From Chryseobacterium hagamense (GTDB taxonomy: Bacteria > Bacteroidota > Bacteroidia > Flavobacteriales > Weeksellaceae), in the NCBI RefSeq assembly GCF_007991455.1, contig NZ_BJYJ01000032.1, positions 1 through 41,793 of the forward strand: a stretch of 41,793 nucleotides of DNA, read 5' to 3'. The notes below the pieces were generated by a model. It was given only the letters and a program-made list of their open reading frames with translations. It ran no database searches and was not told the DNA's origin. A program made the position numbers and the translations under genes. Below, in pieces: positions 1-8,012 of the stretch. Position 1 is the stretch's first letter; each line of letters begins with the position of its first letter.

Positions 1-48
1 ATTAGTTATTAGTTAAAATATTTATTAAAAAATTATAAAACACAAATT

Positions 49-402
49 ATGGAGTACACAAATTTAGATGTATGGGTTGCATCAAGAGAGCTTACTAAAA
101 GTATATACGATTCAACTAAAAATTATCCGAAGGAAGAAATATTCGGTTTAACCAATCAGATCAGAAGAGCAGCGGTATCTATTCCTTCCAATATAGCTGA
201 AGGATGCGGGAGAAATACAGCGAAAGCAACAATACAATTTCTGTTTATCGCAAGAGGTTCATTGTATGAGTTGGAGACCCAGCTATATTTATCTTATGAT
301 CAAAGCTATATAAATGAAAAGCAATTTACAGAATTGTTAAATCAGACGATTCTCTGCAAAAAATTATTGAACGGATTTATTAATTATTACAGAAAAAAAT
401 AA
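49..402 (+). CDS. Four-helix-bundle protein (23S rRNA intervening-sequence protein family)
   Basis: This 117-residue protein matches the four-helix-bundle family, also called S23 or intervening-sequence protein. The family signature is visible: an N-terminal LDVWVASRELTKSIY helix, then FGLTNQIRRAAVSIPSNIAEG around residues 32-53, then helical segments to a basic tail. Family members form small helical oligomers; their role is unclear, and many are encoded outside rRNA genes, as here. Its stop lies two bases before the trpG start, so it is probably co-transcribed with the trp operon. Nothing in its sequence suggests a tryptophan function, and I infer an insertion. Family assignment is confident; function is unknown. 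Confidence 0.85.
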   Translation: MEYTNLDVWVASRELTKSIYDSTKNYPKEEIFGLTNQIRRAAVSIPSNIAEGCGRNTAKATIQFLFIARGSLYELETQLYLSYDQSYINEKQFTELLNQTILCKKLLNGFINYYRKK

Positions 403-403
403 A

Positions 404-1036
404 ATGAAACACATAGAACCATCAACACTAAGCCACAACCCATCAGCCACCACCCATCAACCATCGCTCAAAGTCCTGGTATTCGATAATTACGACAGCT
501 TTACCTATAACCTCGTTCAGATGATCGAAAGGATTCTGGATACCAAAGTGGATGTGGTAAAAAATGACCGGATTCCCCTGGCTGAAATCGATCGATACGA
601 TAAAATCGTGCTTTCTCCCGGTCCCGGAATTCCTGAGGAAGCGGGAATTTTGCTGGACGTGATCAGAGCCTATGCCCCTACCAAAAGTATCCTGGGGGTA
701 TGTCTCGGCCAGCAGGCGATTGCAGAAGCGTTCGGCGGAAGTTTGATCAACCTCACTGAAATCTATCACGGGGTTGCTACGCCGGCAGATGTTATAAAAG
801 ATGATACGAAAATTTTCAGGAACCTTTCCAGTGGGATTGAGGTCGGAAGATACCACAGCTGGGTCGTAAATCGTGAGGACCTACCGGAAGAACTGGAAAT
901 CACCGCCGTGGACAAAGACGGCATGATCATGGCTCTGCAGCATAAAACTTATGATGTACACGGGGTCCAGTTTCACCCTGAAAGTATTTTGACTCCGAAA
1001 GGGGAAGTCATTATCCGAAATTTTTTAAGTAATTAA
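404..1036 (+). CDS. trpG: Anthranilate synthase component II (glutamine amidotransferase)
   Basis: This is the glutaminase subunit that supplies ammonia to TrpE for anthranilate synthesis; members can also serve p-aminobenzoate synthesis. It is a class I amidotransferase with FDNYDSFTYN at about residue 27, SPGPG at 71-75, the nucleophile Cys100 in GVCLGQQ, and the His191-Glu193 pair in VQFHPES. The family normally starts right at the KVLVFDNYDSF strand. Here the only usable start is 20 residues earlier, and the extension (KHIEPSTLSHNPSATTHQPS) is encoded by degenerate heptamers of the CCATCAG/CCATCAA type. It follows the four-helix-bundle gene by one base, and its TAA is immediately followed by the ATG of the next gene. 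The TrpE partner is not in the window. Confidence 0.93.
   Translation: MKHIEPSTLSHNPSATTHQPSLKVLVFDNYDSFTYNLVQMIERILDTKVDVVKNDRIPLAEIDRYDKIVLSPGPGIPEEAGILLDVIRAYAPTKSILGVCLGQQAIAEAFGGSLINLTEIYHGVATPADVIKDDTKIFRNLSSGIEVGRYHSWVVNREDLPEELEITAVDKDGMIMALQHKTYDVHGVQFHPESILTPKGEVIIRNFLSN
421..468 (+). repeat. Degenerate heptamer tract in the 5' end of trpG
   Basis: Roughly seven degenerate 7-base units, such as CCATCAG, CCACCAC and CCATCAA, encode residues 7-21 of TrpG. The same type of tract lies inside trpF at 3355-3378. Because 7 is not a multiple of 3, gain or loss of one unit would change the reading frame. Confidence 0.6.
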
Positions 1037-1504
1037 ATGACAAAACAAGAATTTGATAAAGTATTCAGTTTAAATATAAGTAACAAAACCGAAAGTGAAG
1101 ATCCTGAACTGTTGGAAATTTATGGTTATATACTTGAATATGAAAATTTTGACAGCGACTGGTGGAATGAAGATCATGGTACTAATGATTTAATGTATAT
1201 CATAAAAAACTGCAGTGCTAATATTTTTGAAAAAATAAAGACTGATATTTCTAACTGGACTGCACATCAAATTGAATTGTTTACCCAAACCTTAAATTCA
1301 AATGATTTAAAGGATTTTAAAGTAAATGAAAGAATAGAACTTTATCTTCATTTATTTGAAATACAAAGAACAGATGTTGATTTATATGGTGCTTTTTATT
1401 ACGGCAGAAATATAAATTTAAGCTTAGGAAATAATGATCTTTTAATCCGATTAGCAAATCGATTGCATTATGAATCAGTAGAGTGTCTATTAAATTCGAA
1501 GTAA
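1037..1504 (+). CDS. Hypothetical protein inside the trp operon
   Basis: This 155-residue soluble, acidic protein has no family that I recognise. It is rich in Asp, Glu, Asn, Leu and Ile, has a WWNEDHGTNDLMY segment near residue 42, and lacks a signal peptide or membrane segment. Its ATG directly abuts the trpG stop codon, so translation could be coupled. It ends 35 bases before trpD. Its base composition is clearly more AT-rich than the flanking trp genes, with many TTA, AAA and ATA codons, which suggests recent acquisition. Size and composition are compatible with a small immunity-type protein, but no signature supports that. Confidence 0.7.
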   Translation: MTKQEFDKVFSLNISNKTESEDPELLEIYGYILEYENFDSDWWNEDHGTNDLMYIIKNCSANIFEKIKTDISNWTAHQIELFTQTLNSNDLKDFKVNERIELYLHLFEIQRTDVDLYGAFYYGRNINLSLGNNDLLIRLANRLHYESVECLLNSK

Positions 1505-1539
1505 AAAATGATACATAAAACGATAAAAAGAAACCTCAG

Positions 1540-2529
1540 ATGAAAGAAATCCTTCAATACCTTTTTAATCACCATACACTGTCCAAATCGCAGGCGAAGG
1601 CGATCATGATTGAAATTGCACAGAATAAATTCAACGCTACGGAAGTAACGGCCTTTGTAACCGTTTTCCTGATGCGGAATATTACCCTGCCGGAACTGGA
1701 AGGTTTCCGTGATGCCCTTTTACAGATGGCCGTTCCGGTGAATATTGAGGCTGGAGATGCCATTGATATCGTAGGGACCGGCGGTGACGGGAAAAACACC
1801 ATCAACATTTCCACCCTGGCAAGCTTTGTGGTGGCCGGCGCCGGACAGAAGGTAACCAAACACGGCAATTACGGGGCTTCCACCATCACGGGATCGTCCA
1901 ATGTGCTGGAAGCGCTGGGTTATGAATTTAAAAACAGCTCTGAAGAACTTCAGGAAGAGCTGGACAAGGCCAATATCTGCTTTTTGCACGCTCCGTATTT
2001 TCATCCGGCCCTGCAATCGGTCGGCGCCCTGAGGAAATCATTGGGACTGAGAACTTTTTTCAATCTCCTCGGTCCGCTGGTGAATCCTGTAAAACCGCAG
2101 TTTTCGGTAATCGGCGTTTATAACCTGGAGATCGCAAGGATTTACCAGTACCTCCTGCAGAAAGACAATCGTGAGTTTACCCTTGTTCACGGGATGGACG
2201 GCTATGATGAGATCAGCCTGACGGATGACAGCAAGATCGTCAGTAAAAAAGGCGAATCTGTTTACACAACAGAGGATCTGGGTTTTACCGCCGTGACACC
2301 CGAAAGCATTCAGGCAGCCGGTACGCCGGAAGAAACGGCAAAGATATTCAGGAATATCCTTGAAGGAAAAGGAACGGACGAACAGAATTCCGTGGTACTG
2401 GCCAACGCAGCAGTGGCCTTATTCTCTACCGGTAAATCCGGAAGCTATGAAGACTGCCTTTCCAGGGCGAAAGACAGTTTATACAGCGGAAAGGCCTTAC
2501 AAAGCCTGAAATGTTTGTTGAATGAATAA
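1540..2529 (+). CDS. trpD: Anthranilate phosphoribosyltransferase
   Basis: TrpD transfers the phosphoribosyl group of PRPP to anthranilate, the second step of tryptophan synthesis. The protein has 329 residues, close to the family norm. It shows the glycine-rich PRPP/diphosphate loop GTGGDGKNT at about 79-87, the KHGN motif at 107-110, and the following GASTITGSSNVLEALG segment. It lies between the unknown gene at 1037-1504 and trpC, with a 10-base gap to trpC, consistent with one operon. Confidence 0.96.
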   Translation: MKEILQYLFNHHTLSKSQAKAIMIEIAQNKFNATEVTAFVTVFLMRNITLPELEGFRDALLQMAVPVNIEAGDAIDIVGTGGDGKNTINISTLASFVVAGAGQKVTKHGNYGASTITGSSNVLEALGYEFKNSSEELQEELDKANICFLHAPYFHPALQSVGALRKSLGLRTFFNLLGPLVNPVKPQFSVIGVYNLEIARIYQYLLQKDNREFTLVHGMDGYDEISLTDDSKIVSKKGESVYTTEDLGFTAVTPESIQAAGTPEETAKIFRNILEGKGTDEQNSVVLANAAVALFSTGKSGSYEDCLSRAKDSLYSGKALQSLKCLLNE

Positions 2530-2539
2530 ATGACCGGTT

Positions 2540-3319
2540 ATGAATATTTTAGATACAATCATCCATAGGAAGAAAGAAGAACTGGCCTTTTCAAAATCAA
2601 AGGTTTCCGTTCAGCAGCTCAAAGATTCGGAATTTTTCGGGAGAAAAAGTTTTTCATTAAAAGAAACTTTAAAAACCAAAAGCGGAATTATTGCTGAATT
2701 TAAGAGGCAATCCCCGTCCAAAGGAGTCATCAATAACAAAGTCCCGCCGCTGGATGTGGTTTCAGCTTATGAACAGTCTGGAGCCAGCGCAGTTTCGGTG
2801 CTGACGGACCGGGATTTTTTCGGCGGCAGTTTCAGTGATATTTTAAGCATCAGGAACCACATCCAAATTCCTGTTTTGAGAAAGGATTTTATGGTAGACG
2901 AATACCAGTTCTATGAAGCCAAATCCATCGGTGCCGATGTCATTTTATTGATTGCGGCCTGTCTTTCCCCTCAGCAGGTTCAGGAATTTACGGCACTTTC
3001 CCATGAACTCGGGCTGGAAGTATTGCTTGAGATCCATTCGGAAGAAGAATTGAAGCATATTAACCCGGATGTTGATCTCGCGGGCATCAACAACAGGAAC
3101 CTGAAAGATTTCAAAGTGGATTTACGGCATTCCGTTGATCTTAAAAACAGGCTGCCCGAAGGCATTTTATCCGTTGCTGAAAGCGGTATCTATAGTGAGG
3201 AAGATTTTATATACCTGAAGAAAAAAGGCTTCGACGGATTTTTGATGGGTGAATATTTTATGAAAGACGAAAACCCTGGAAATAAATTCAAAGAATTTAT
3301 TTCCAATGTAACTATATAA
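2540..3319 (+). CDS. trpC: Indole-3-glycerol-phosphate synthase
   Basis: TrpC closes the indole ring from carboxyphenylamino-deoxyribulose phosphate. It is a 259-residue TIM barrel of normal length. Expected active-site segments are present: IIAEFKRQSPSKG (Glu53, Lys55, Ser58-Lys61), VLRKDFMVDEYQ, INNRNLKDFKVD and the C-terminal SVAESGI and GFLMGEYFM phosphate-binding loops. TrpC and TrpF are separate genes here, not fused as in enterobacteria. The gene is 10 bases after trpD and 18 bases before trpF. Confidence 0.96.
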   Translation: MNILDTIIHRKKEELAFSKSKVSVQQLKDSEFFGRKSFSLKETLKTKSGIIAEFKRQSPSKGVINNKVPPLDVVSAYEQSGASAVSVLTDRDFFGGSFSDILSIRNHIQIPVLRKDFMVDEYQFYEAKSIGADVILLIAACLSPQQVQEFTALSHELGLEVLLEIHSEEELKHINPDVDLAGINNRNLKDFKVDLRHSVDLKNRLPEGILSVAESGIYSEEDFIYLKKKGFDGFLMGEYFMKDENPGNKFKEFISNVTI

Positions 3320-3337
3320 CAATTTACCAATATAACA

Positions 3338-4009
3338 ATGATAGAAAGCCAAAAGCCATCAGCCATCAGCCATCAGCCGAAGCTCAAAGTTTGCGGATTG
3401 ACCCGCATCGGGCAGATTCAGGAACTGATTTTGATAAACACTGATTTTCTGGGCTTTATTTTTTATGAAAAATCACCACGGTATGTGCTGAATCATCTGA
3501 CGTTGGAAGAAATTTCAATGATCGGCCATCAGGCAAAGGTCGGGGTTTTTGTTAACGCAACTCTGGAAAAACTTGCAGAAACGGCAGATCAGGCAAAACT
3601 GGATTTTATTCAGCTGCACGGCGATGAAGATAAAGATTTCATTGCTGAACTGAGAAAAATGATCAACCCTGAAACCGGAATTATTAAAGTCATTAGAATA
3701 GGAAAACAGACACCGGATGAACTACAGAGAATAATCAACGATAATGGGTTAATGGTCGACTACCTGCTCTTTGATACCGATTCCCAAGCATTCGGCGGAA
3801 CAGGGAAAACATTTGACTGGAATCTGCTGAACAAAATAAAGATCCCCCTTCCCTATTTTTTAAGCGGCGGGATTTCGGAAGACAATATTAACAATACTGC
3901 AATGCTGCATCAAAAACCTTTTGCAATTGATATCAATTCGAAATTTGAAATCGAACCGGGGATTAAAGACGTCGGAAAGATAATAAATTTCGAAAAGAAG
4001 ATCAGATAA
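3338..4009 (+). CDS. trpF: Phosphoribosylanthranilate isomerase
   Basis: TrpF performs the Amadori rearrangement of phosphoribosylanthranilate. The 223-residue TIM barrel has the catalytic Cys19 in LKVCGLTR, the IQLHGDED segment, and FDTDSQAFGGTGKTFDW containing the general acid Asp, followed by FLSGGISEDN. The family usually starts at the KVCGLT strand. Here a 15-residue extension precedes it, encoded in part by three perfect GCCATCA heptamers, and no nearer start codon exists. The stop codon is immediately followed by the first palindromic element of the transposase module. Confidence 0.93.
   Translation: MIESQKPSAISHQPKLKVCGLTRIGQIQELILINTDFLGFIFYEKSPRYVLNHLTLEEISMIGHQAKVGVFVNATLEKLAETADQAKLDFIQLHGDEDKDFIAELRKMINPETGIIKVIRIGKQTPDELQRIINDNGLMVDYLLFDTDSQAFGGTGKTFDWNLLNKIKIPLPYFLSGGISEDNINNTAMLHQKPFAIDINSKFEIEPGIKDVGKIINFEKKIR
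3355..3378 (+). repeat. GCCATCA heptamer tandem repeat inside trpF
   Basis: Three perfect units of GCCATCA plus GCC lie within the first 14 codons of trpF. A single unit gained or lost would put TrpF out of frame, since no start codon lies between the repeat and the conserved core. Confidence 0.85.
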
Positions 4010-4186
4010 AAAGTCCCGAAGGGACGGCTTACAACAGAATCGGATAAAATCCGGTTTATACCAGATTGGAAAACAGATGATGTATTGATGAACAACGGAA
4101 AAATATGAAATGGATAATGACGGTAATGGATGGGCGATAAAAACCGGACTGCATCCGATCCTGAATTAAACCGTCCCTTTGGGACT
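4010..4186. repeat. Palindromic REP-like element, copy A
   Basis: A roughly 177-base element starts right after the trpF stop. Its ends form an imperfect inverted repeat of about 47 bases, each starting with a small hairpin: GTCCC-gaa-GGGAC on the left and GTCCC-ttt-GGGAC on the right. Inside are nested hairpins such as CGGAT-aaa-ATCCG. A second near-identical copy lies at 4849-5026 in the same orientation, so the transposase gene is bracketed. The size and structure resemble BIME/REP-type elements mobilised by RAYT transposases. Confidence 0.8.
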
Positions 4187-4261
4187 TTACTGTCAAACTT
4201 CTTAGTTTTAATAAAAATGAAGCAAGTATATTTAAAAATAGCATCAGAAAAAGAAAGTTCT

Positions 4262-4304
4262 GGAGGGACGGCTTACAATAGAATCGGATAAAATCCGGTT
4301 TACG
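4262..4304 (+). repeat. Short REP-like hairpin upstream of the transposase, copy C
   Basis: This partial copy begins with GGAGGGACGGCTTACAA and carries the CGGAT-aaa-ATCCG hairpin in the same context as the left end of copy A. The leading GGAG fits the conserved tetranucleotide plus hairpin layout known for REP sequences recognised by RAYT transposases. It lies about 30 bases upstream of the transposase start. Confidence 0.65.
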
Positions 4305-4334
4305 TTACCAACATTAAACCAAAAAACACAAAAA

Positions 4335-4787
4335 ATGTCACAATCATTAGTCAAAAATTATGTCCATATTGTTTTCAGTACGAAAAACCGGGAAGATTTT
4401 ATTGATGAAAACGTTGAACAAGAGCTATTTTCTTATATCGCTGCATTATGTAAAGATTTCGGAAGCATTGCTTTACATATCGGAGGGACCGATAACCACA
4501 TTCATATTCTCTGTTCGCTGTAGAAGAAAATCGCATTGATGAAACTGGTGCAGGAAATTAAAGCTCATTCCTCAAAATGGATAAAAACAAAAGGTAAAAA
4601 ATATAAAACCTTTTTCTGGCAGGACGGCTATGGTGCGTTTTCTGTAAGTAAAGAAAATGTATATCCGGTTATTCATTACATTAAAAACCAAAGGCAACAT
4701 CACAAACACGCTCATTACAAGGATGAACTGATTGCGATTCTGCAGAAACATAAATTGGATTATGACGAAAAATATATATGGGAGTGA
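4335..4787 (+). pseudogene. IS200-like / REP-associated tyrosine transposase with an internal stop
   Basis: This is a Y1 HUH transposase of the IS200-like/RAYT type. The frame covers 150 codons, the normal family size, but codon 63 (4521-4523) is TAG. The HUH motif is visible just before it (His55-Ile-His57 in NHIHIL). The catalytic tyrosine region follows the stop in the same frame, in PVIHYIKNQRQHHKHAHYKDE. The two halves read through perfectly apart from the stop, which probably replaced a serine codon (TCG). Without readthrough the HUH and Tyr parts are separated, so the enzyme should be inactive. It sits between trpF and trpB and is bracketed by palindromic repeats. Confidence 0.88.
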
Positions 4788-4848
4788 TACAGATAAAATG
4801 AAATCGACACAAAAATACAACTTCATATCCAAATCTGGAAAATCACGT

Positions 4849-5026
4849 AAAGTCCCGAAGGGACGGCTTAGAACAGAATCGGATGCAGTCCGATTTATAC
4901 CAAATTAGAAAAAAAAGATGTATTGACGGACAATGGAAAAAATATGAAACGGATGATGACGGTAATGTGTGGGCGATAAAAAACCGGACTGCATCCGATC
5001 CTGAATTAAATCGTCCCTTTGGGACT
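4849..5026. repeat. Palindromic REP-like element, copy B
   Basis: This 178-base direct copy of the element at 4010-4186 has the same GTCCC/GGGAC end hairpins and the internal hairpin ATCGGA-tgcag-TCCGAT. It ends 28 bases before the trpB start. One forward frame stays open through the whole element and reads like protein (DGQWKKYETDDDGNVWAIKN near the middle). In copy A the same frame is broken by a shift and stops. Confidence 0.8.
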
Positions 5027-5054
5027 CACAAACAATTAAATTAAAATATACAAA

Positions 5055-6260
5055 ATGAATTATAAAAACCCGGATGAAAACGGATATTACGGAGAATTCG
5101 GAGGGGCATTTATCCCTGAGATGCTATACCCGAATGTTGAAGAACTGCAGAAAAGTTACATCGACATTATTGAATCGGAGGAGTTCCGGCAGGAATACCA
5201 GGAGCTTCTGAAAAATTATGTTGGCCGTGCGACCCCTTTGTATTTTTCGGGGAATTTAAGCCGGAAATACCACACTAAAATATACCTGAAACGGGAGGAC
5301 CTCAACCATACCGGAGCCCATAAGATCAATAATGCTTTGGGACAGGTTTTACTGGCCAAACGGCTTGGAAAAAGCAGGATCATTGCGGAGACCGGTGCCG
5401 GCCAGCACGGGGTGGCTACTGCAACGGCCTGCGCACTGCTGGGACTGGAATGCATCGTTTATATGGGAGAAGTGGATATCCAGCGGCAGGCGCCGAATGT
5501 AGGACGGATGAAAATGCTGGGGGCAGAAGTTATTCCCGCCACTTCAGGTTCAAAAACCCTGAAGGATGCGGTAAATGAAGCCCTACGCGACTGGATCAAC
5601 AATCCGGTGACTACCCATTATGTGATCGGAAGTGTGGTTGGCCCGCACCCTTTCCCGGATCTCGTGGCAAGGTTCCAGAGCATCATTTCACAGGAAATCA
5701 AAGAACAGCTTCTGGAGCAGGCCGGCCGGGAAAATCCGGACTATGTGATTGCCTGTGTCGGTGGCGGAAGCAATGCGGCAGGAACCTTTTACCATTTTGT
5801 GAATGAGGAAGACGTGAAAATCATTGCAGCTGAAGCCGGAGGTTTCGGTGTGGATTCCGGGAAGTCGGCCGCGACGACTTTCCTCGGAACGTTAGGCGTT
5901 TTACACGGCAGCAAAAGCCTGGTGATGCAGACTCCTGACGGACAGGTCATTGAACCCCACTCCATTTCCGCAGGGCTGGATTATCCCGGGATCGGACCCT
6001 TCCACGCCAACCTGTTCCGGGAGAAACGCGCTGAATTTTTCAGCATTACGGATGAGGAGGCATTGCAGTCGGCCTTTGAACTCACCAGACTGGAAGGCAT
6101 CATCCCGGCCCTGGAAAGCGCCCATGCCCTGGCCGTTCTGGATAAAAAAGAATTTAAAGAAGATGATATTGTGGTCATTTGCTTAAGCGGCCGCGGCGAT
6201 AAGGATATGGAAACGTATTTGAAAAAGCTGGATGAAGGAAGCGGGAAGACGGAAGATTAA
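5055..6260 (+). CDS. trpB: Tryptophan synthase beta chain
   Basis: TrpB condenses indole with serine using pyridoxal phosphate and works as an alpha2-beta2 complex with TrpA. The 401-residue protein has the family N terminus YYGEFGGAFIPEML, the PLP lysine Lys90 in LNHTGAHKINNALGQ, the phosphate-binding loop CVGGGSNA, and the C-terminal VICLSGRGDKD. It is the first gene after the 1 kb transposase module, so its transcription from the trp promoter must cross several hairpins unless it has its own promoter. trpA follows 46 bases downstream. Confidence 0.97.
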   Translation: MNYKNPDENGYYGEFGGAFIPEMLYPNVEELQKSYIDIIESEEFRQEYQELLKNYVGRATPLYFSGNLSRKYHTKIYLKREDLNHTGAHKINNALGQVLLAKRLGKSRIIAETGAGQHGVATATACALLGLECIVYMGEVDIQRQAPNVGRMKMLGAEVIPATSGSKTLKDAVNEALRDWINNPVTTHYVIGSVVGPHPFPDLVARFQSIISQEIKEQLLEQAGRENPDYVIACVGGGSNAAGTFYHFVNEEDVKIIAAEAGGFGVDSGKSAATTFLGTLGVLHGSKSLVMQTPDGQVIEPHSISAGLDYPGIGPFHANLFREKRAEFFSITDEEALQSAFELTRLEGIIPALESAHALAVLDKKEFKEDDIVVICLSGRGDKDMETYLKKLDEGSGKTED

Positions 6261-6306
6261 CCCACAATAAAAATAAATCAATTTAAATTTAAACTAATTT
6301 AATTTT

Positions 6307-7086
6307 ATGAATGATAATAACATCCAGCACCCAGCCTACGGCTTCCAGCCTCAAAAAAAACTAAACATCTACTTCACCGCAGGAATCCCGCAACCGGAAG
6401 ATACTGCCGATATTATAAGACTGATCCAGGATTCGGGAGCCGACATGATGGAAATCGGGATGCCGTACTCCGATCCGGTGGCAGACGGACCGGTCATCCA
6501 ACAGGCCCACGAACGGGCCCTGCAGAACGGAATGACCATTGAAAAACTGTTTACTCAACTGAAATCCGTAAAAAATCAGATTACCGTTCCGGTGATTTTA
6601 ATGGGGTACATCAATCCCGTCCTTAGTTTCGGCTTTGAGAATTTCTGCCGGGAATGCTCGGAAAGCGGAGTCTCAGGATTAATCATTCCTGACTTGCCGC
6701 CGATCGAATTTGAGAAGAAATACCGTGACGTTTTAAATAAGTATCAACTGAACTTCACTTTTCTGGTTACTCCGGAAACTTCGGATGAAAGAATTATGTA
6801 CCTGGATTCCTTAAGCTCAGGATTTCTGTATGCCGTCAGTTCTTCATCCACCACAGGAAATGAACATGCGGTTCTGAAAAACGAAAGTTACCTCTCAAGA
6901 CTGGCTGCCCTTCCGCTGAAAAATCCGGTGATGATCGGTTTCGGCATCAAATCCAGGGAAGATTTTGAAAATGTGACCGAAAAAGCAGATGGCGGAATTA
7001 TCGGGACTGCGTTTGTAAACGTCCTTTTGCAGCATGAAGACTGGAAGAACAAAGCTGCTGATTTCATCCGTTCCATTAACGGTTAA
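6307..7086 (+). CDS. trpA: Tryptophan synthase alpha chain
   Basis: TrpA cleaves indole-glycerol phosphate to indole and glyceraldehyde-3-phosphate. In this 259-residue TIM barrel the catalytic acids appear as Glu49 (MMEIGMPYSDP) and Asp60 (DPVADGP). SSSSTTGNE and VMIGFGIKSRED follow as phosphate-binding loops. The first 16 residues (NDNNIQHPAYGFQPQ) precede the usual KKLNIYFTAGIPQ start and look repeat-derived, like the extensions on TrpG and TrpF. It is the last trp gene in the window, and lipB follows after 32 bases. Confidence 0.96.
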   Translation: MNDNNIQHPAYGFQPQKKLNIYFTAGIPQPEDTADIIRLIQDSGADMMEIGMPYSDPVADGPVIQQAHERALQNGMTIEKLFTQLKSVKNQITVPVILMGYINPVLSFGFENFCRECSESGVSGLIIPDLPPIEFEKKYRDVLNKYQLNFTFLVTPETSDERIMYLDSLSSGFLYAVSSSSTTGNEHAVLKNESYLSRLAALPLKNPVMIGFGIKSREDFENVTEKADGGIIGTAFVNVLLQHEDWKNKAADFIRSING

Positions 7087-7093
7087 AAATCAC

Positions 7094-7101
7094 TAAATTT
7101 G
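7094..7101 (+). promoter_or_regulatory. Possible -7 box for lipB
   Basis: TAAATTTG matches the Bacteroidota -7 consensus TAnnTTTG, 17 bases before the lipB ATG. No good TTTG -33 box is seen 19-23 bases upstream, within the end of trpA, so this may be only a weak internal promoter. Confidence 0.35.
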
Positions 7102-7118
7102 TACAGTCAAAAAAGGAT

Positions 7119-7853
7119 ATGAATACCATTCAGAATAAAACCGTCGCATTTGAAGATTTAGGAACCCGGGATTACCAGTCGGCCTGGGATTACCAGGAAT
7201 CGCTGATGAAGAACATCATTGATCTCAAAATCAAAAACCGTGATCTTCCTGCCGGGCAGCATCTGGCAACGCCCAACCATTTTTTACTGGTGGAGCATCC
7301 GCACGTTTATACGCTTGGGAAAAGCGGTCACGAAGAAAACATGCTGGCCGGAATCGATAAGCTGAAAGAAATCGATGCCACCTTTGTGAAAGTCAACCGT
7401 GGCGGTGATATTACCTACCATGGTTACGGGCAGGTTGTCGGTTATCCGATCCTTGACCTGGAAAATTTCTTTACCGACATCCACAAATACATGCGGAACC
7501 TTGAGGAAGTCATCATCCGCACCATCGCCGAATACGGCCTGAACGGCGAACGTTCCCCGGGTGAAACCGGTGTCTGGCTGGATGTGGGGAAACCGTATGC
7601 CCGGAAAATCTGTGCGATGGGGGTAAAAGCATCCCGCTGGGTAACCCTGCATGGTTTTGCCTTAAATGTAAACACCGACATGCGGTATTTTGAATACATC
7701 ATTCCATGCGGGATCAAAGACAAACAGGTAACTTCGCTGAAAAGGGAACTTGAAAGGGAGCTGACGGCTGAGGAAATGGAAGAGCTCAAAGCGAAGATCC
7801 GTAAACATTTTGAAGAAGTTTTTGAAGCGGAACTGCAATTCAATAATTTGTAA
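7119..7853 (+). CDS. lipB: Octanoyltransferase (lipoate-protein ligase B)
   Basis: LipB moves octanoyl from acyl carrier protein to lipoyl domains, the first step of lipoate assembly. The 244-residue protein shows HPHVYTLGKSG, then RGGDITYHGYGQVVGYPI at about 94-111. The catalytic pair is Lys153 (ARKICAMGVKASRW) and Cys187 (YIIPCGI), with LHGFALNVNTD between them. A C-terminal charged helix completes it. It follows trpA closely and ends before a strong terminator at 7910, so it may be the last gene of the trp transcript. Confidence 0.95.
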   Translation: MNTIQNKTVAFEDLGTRDYQSAWDYQESLMKNIIDLKIKNRDLPAGQHLATPNHFLLVEHPHVYTLGKSGHEENMLAGIDKLKEIDATFVKVNRGGDITYHGYGQVVGYPILDLENFFTDIHKYMRNLEEVIIRTIAEYGLNGERSPGETGVWLDVGKPYARKICAMGVKASRWVTLHGFALNVNTDMRYFEYIIPCGIKDKQVTSLKRELERELTAEEMEELKAKIRKHFEEVFEAELQFNNL

Positions 7854-7909
7854 CGATAACAGCAAAACATCAGGTGATTTTTTAAACCGCTTTTGTTTCA
7901 TCAATAACT

Positions 7910-7943
7910 TATCCCGTCATCTGTATGGCGGGATAATTTTTTT
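7910..7943 (+). terminator. Rho-independent terminator after lipB
   Basis: An 11-base stem (TATCCCGTCAT pairing with ATGGCGGGATA, one wobble) has a CTGT loop and is followed by A and a run of seven T. Confidence 0.9.
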
Positions 7944-7958
7944 ATTCGTTCCCTGATT

Positions 7959-7993
7959 TTTAGGGCAGGATTGAATTATTAATTTTATTTTTG
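7959..7993 (+). promoter_or_regulatory. Promoter of the serine hydrolase gene
   Basis: A TTTA -33 element lies 23 bases upstream of TATTTTTG, a perfect TAnnTTTG -7 box, 19 bases before the ATG at 8013 and just after the lipB terminator. Confidence 0.55.
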
Positions 7994-8012
7994 CCGCTTA
8001 AATAAAAACTTA

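Noticed and set aside
4335..4787. Programmed readthrough of the transposase TAG codon
   Set aside because: No recoding signal or suppressor tRNA is seen; a point mutation in a decaying insertion element is simpler.
4010..5026. Tryptophan attenuator in the trpF-trpB gap
   Set aside because: There is no short leader peptide with tandem Trp codons; the hairpins belong to a repeat module present in two copies.
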